Assembly: GCF_025145285.1 (NCBI RefSeq)
Contig: NZ_CP102251.1
Span: 1,612,001-1,676,000, forward strand
DNA length: 64,000 nt
DNA from: Alistipes onderdonkii
Lineage (GTDB): Bacteria; Bacteroidota; Bacteroidia; Bacteroidales; Rikenellaceae
Reading direction: 5' to 3'
The notes under the pieces are model-generated. The model saw nothing but the letters and a program-made list of their open reading frames with translations. It made no database searches and was not told where the DNA came from. Of this stretch, positions 62,562-64,000 are shown piece after piece (position 1 is the first letter of the stretch; the number at the start of each line of letters is the position of its first letter). A program made the position numbers and the translations under genes.

Positions 62562-64000
62562 TTATTTCAGTGTTATGCCGACCGTCGAGCCCGGCGTGAT
62601 GCGCGCTCCGGCGGGGATACTTTGCTGTGTTACGGCGCCCACGCCCGAAAAACGGACTTTCAGCCCGCGGCTTTCGAGAACGAACAGCGCATCCTTGAGC
62701 CCCATGCCGCGCACGTCGGGCATCGTCCCTGTTTCGGCCGGGAGGCTCGTGATGATTACGTTCGAGAGGCTGTCGACCCGGGCGCGCCCCCAGCCTGTAC
62801 GCTGGTCGAACGAGGCGCGGGGCGAGAACTTGTCGGCCACGCGGCGGATCTGGGCGATGTCGCCGCCCTTGACGTGCCCCGGGTAGCAGCGGTCGCCGTG
62901 CCGCTCCATGCGGCCGTACCAGTCGCGGTTGCGGTTGTAAATGTAATCGACCATCCGTTTGACCACGGGGCCCGCCAACGGCCCGCCGTAGTAGGCTTTG
63001 CCCGGTTGCGCCCGGGTTTCGATGGTCGTCAGCACCGTATAGCGGGGATTGTCGGCCGGGAAATAGGCGACCATCGAACCGAGGTAGTAGCGCCCCTCGC
63101 GGCTGCGGGCGTCGGTGATCTGCGCCGTGCCGGTCTTGGCGGCCACGCGCAGGCGCGTGGAGTCCTTGAAATAGAGGCTTGCGGTACCTTGCGTGCAGAC
63201 CAGTTCGAGGCAGCGTTGCACTTCGCGCAACGCCGCGCGCGAGCAGATCGACGAGGCGATGGTCTGCGTCTCGAACCGCTCCTCGACGTGGTCGCCGCGC
63301 CGCAGTTCGCGGATCAGCACGGGCGAGATCATCTTCCCGCCGTTGGCGATGGCGTTGTAGAACGTGATCATCTGGATCGGCGCCAGCCGCACGCGGTAGC
63401 CGTAGCTCATCTTGACGAGCATGACGCCCGGGTCGGGTACTTTCCAGTCGGCAGTGATCGACGGGGCGCGTTCGCCGAGCCGTTCCAGCCCGACGGTCTT
63501 GCCCAGGTGGAGCTTCTCGTGCAGGAAGTCGCTGTATTCCTGCTTCTTGCCCGTGATGCCGTAGCGATCCCAGATCGCCTTGGCGAAATAGACGTTCGAC
63601 GACGAGGCTACGGCGCGGCGGAAGTCGATGACGTGGTCGCCCCGGTGCGAGTCGCGGATATTCCTGGCCGGGCCGACCGTCACGGGGTCGCCGTTGTGCG
63701 TGTCGTAGGTCGTCTCGGGCGACATGCCGGCGTCGTCGAGCAGCGTGAGCATCGTCGCCAGCTTGAAGGTCGATCCGGGCTCCATGCTGCGTCCCAGCGC
63801 ATAGTTCTCCCTTTCGTAATAGCTGCCGCCCGAGGAACCCGAGCGGCCCAGGTTGGCCATGGCGAGTATCTCGCCGGTCTCCACCTCCATGACGATGGTC
63901 GTGCCCCAGATGGCGTTCTGGGCTTCCAACTGGCGCCGCAGCGCCTTGTCGGCCACGTCCTGCAGGTCGAGGTCGAGTGTCGTCACGATGTCGTATCCGT
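62562..64000 (-). CDS. ftsI: Penicillin-binding protein (FtsI/PBP3 type) with PASTA domain, cut by the window edge
   Basis: The C-terminal 479 or so residues of a class B PBP; the start lies beyond 64000. The transpeptidase motifs are SxxK in EPGSTFKLA, SxN in SSSNVYF and KTG in AAKTGTAQ. The C-terminus ends with a PASTA-like domain (TMPDVRGMGLKDALFVLE). It makes septal peptidoglycan crosslinks and pairs with FtsW. Order ftsI, murE, mraY, murD, ftsW matches the dcw cluster apart from the inserted glycoside hydrolase. Confidence 0.95.
   Translation of the reverse strand, partial: GYDIVTTLDLDLQDVADKALRRQLEAQNAIWGTTIVMEVETGEILAMANLGRSGSSGGSYYERENYALGRSMEPGSTFKLATMLTLLDDAGMSPETTYDTHNGDPVTVGPARNIRDSHRGDHVIDFRRAVASSSNVYFAKAIWDRYGITGKKQEYSDFLHEKLHLGKTVGLERLGERAPSITADWKVPDPGVMLVKMSYGYRVRLAPIQMITFYNAIANGGKMISPVLIRELRRGDHVEERFETQTIASSICSRAALREVQRCLELVCTQGTASLYFKDSTRLRVAAKTGTAQITDARSREGRYYLGSMVAYFPADNPRYTVLTTIETRAQPGKAYYGGPLAGPVVKRMVDYIYNRNRDWYGRMERHGDRCYPGHVKGGDIAQIRRVADKFSPRASFDQRTGWGRARVDSLSNVIITSLPAETGTMPDVRGMGLKDALFVLESRGLKVRFSGVGAVTQQSIPAGARITPGSTVGITLK

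Noticed and set aside
1..64000. tRNA, rRNA or other structural RNA genes
   Set aside because: I saw no cloverleaf or rRNA-like sequence; a covariance-model scan would be needed to exclude small RNAs.

Overview
The window comes from the chromosome of a high-GC member of the Bacteroidetes, most likely a Rikenellaceae/Alistipes-type gut bacterium. The evidence is internal. Most genes are preceded by the Bacteroidetes -7 promoter element TAnnTTTG (18 exact matches are listed). Lipoproteins, a DUF4136 protein, S46 and M13 peptidases, a class II ilvE, a C-terminally extended metG and an Mrp protein without its cysteine pair are all typical of the phylum. The genus is inference; no rRNA is present to confirm it.

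Layout. 0-16.8 kb: HAD phosphatase, rdgB, folE, a soluble three-PAS hybrid kinase, a DUF4136 lipoprotein with an outer-membrane barrel, a methyltransferase, an aldo/keto reductase, polA, queD, an AraC regulator, sppA and mrp. 16.8-17.2 kb: an AT-rich gap with degenerate DnaA-box-like sequences, where + strand GC skew changes from about zero to clearly positive; I read it as the likely replication origin. 17.2-23.6 kb: nadA, S46 dipeptidyl-peptidase, metG, ilvE. 23.6-25.1 kb: a complete 1423-bp IS3-family element inserted in the loop of the ilvE terminator. 23.1-25.2 kb also holds three parS-like sites. 25.2-27.6 kb: mnmG and ybeY. 27.9-33.2 kb: an FN3 lipoprotein, a degenerate repeat cluster, and a pheS-TPR-EnvC-like operon. 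33.3-39.3 kb: patatin/barrel protein, pgk, M13 peptidase. 39.5-41.9 kb: a NatAB-like ABC exporter with a 56-residue membrane protein between its two genes. 42.1-46.6 kb: a membrane hybrid histidine kinase, a sigma-54 response regulator and a small exported acidic protein behind a near-perfect sigma-54 promoter with upstream palindromes. 46.7-49.7 kb: lrp, kbl, galE. 49.8-52.4 kb: ECF sigma factor, probable anti-sigma protein and a Spy-like/GIN fusion protein. 52.6-53.7 kb: rplY and pth. 54.2-64 kb: hslR and the cell-wall/division genes ftsW, murD, mraY, murE and ftsI (cut by the window edge), with a rhamnosidase-like glycoside hydrolase between mraY and murD.

How they fit together. The origin and parS signals would place this window at the chromosome's replication and segregation start. 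The most self-contained regulatory unit is the 42-46.6 kb module: sensor, sigma-54 activator, candidate enhancer sites, sigma-54 promoter and small exported product are contiguous, so both the signal path and its likely output can be read from sequence. The cell-wall block makes meso-DAP-type peptidoglycan (the DNPR motif in MurE) but lacks murG, murC, ftsQ, ftsA and ftsZ downstream of ftsW.
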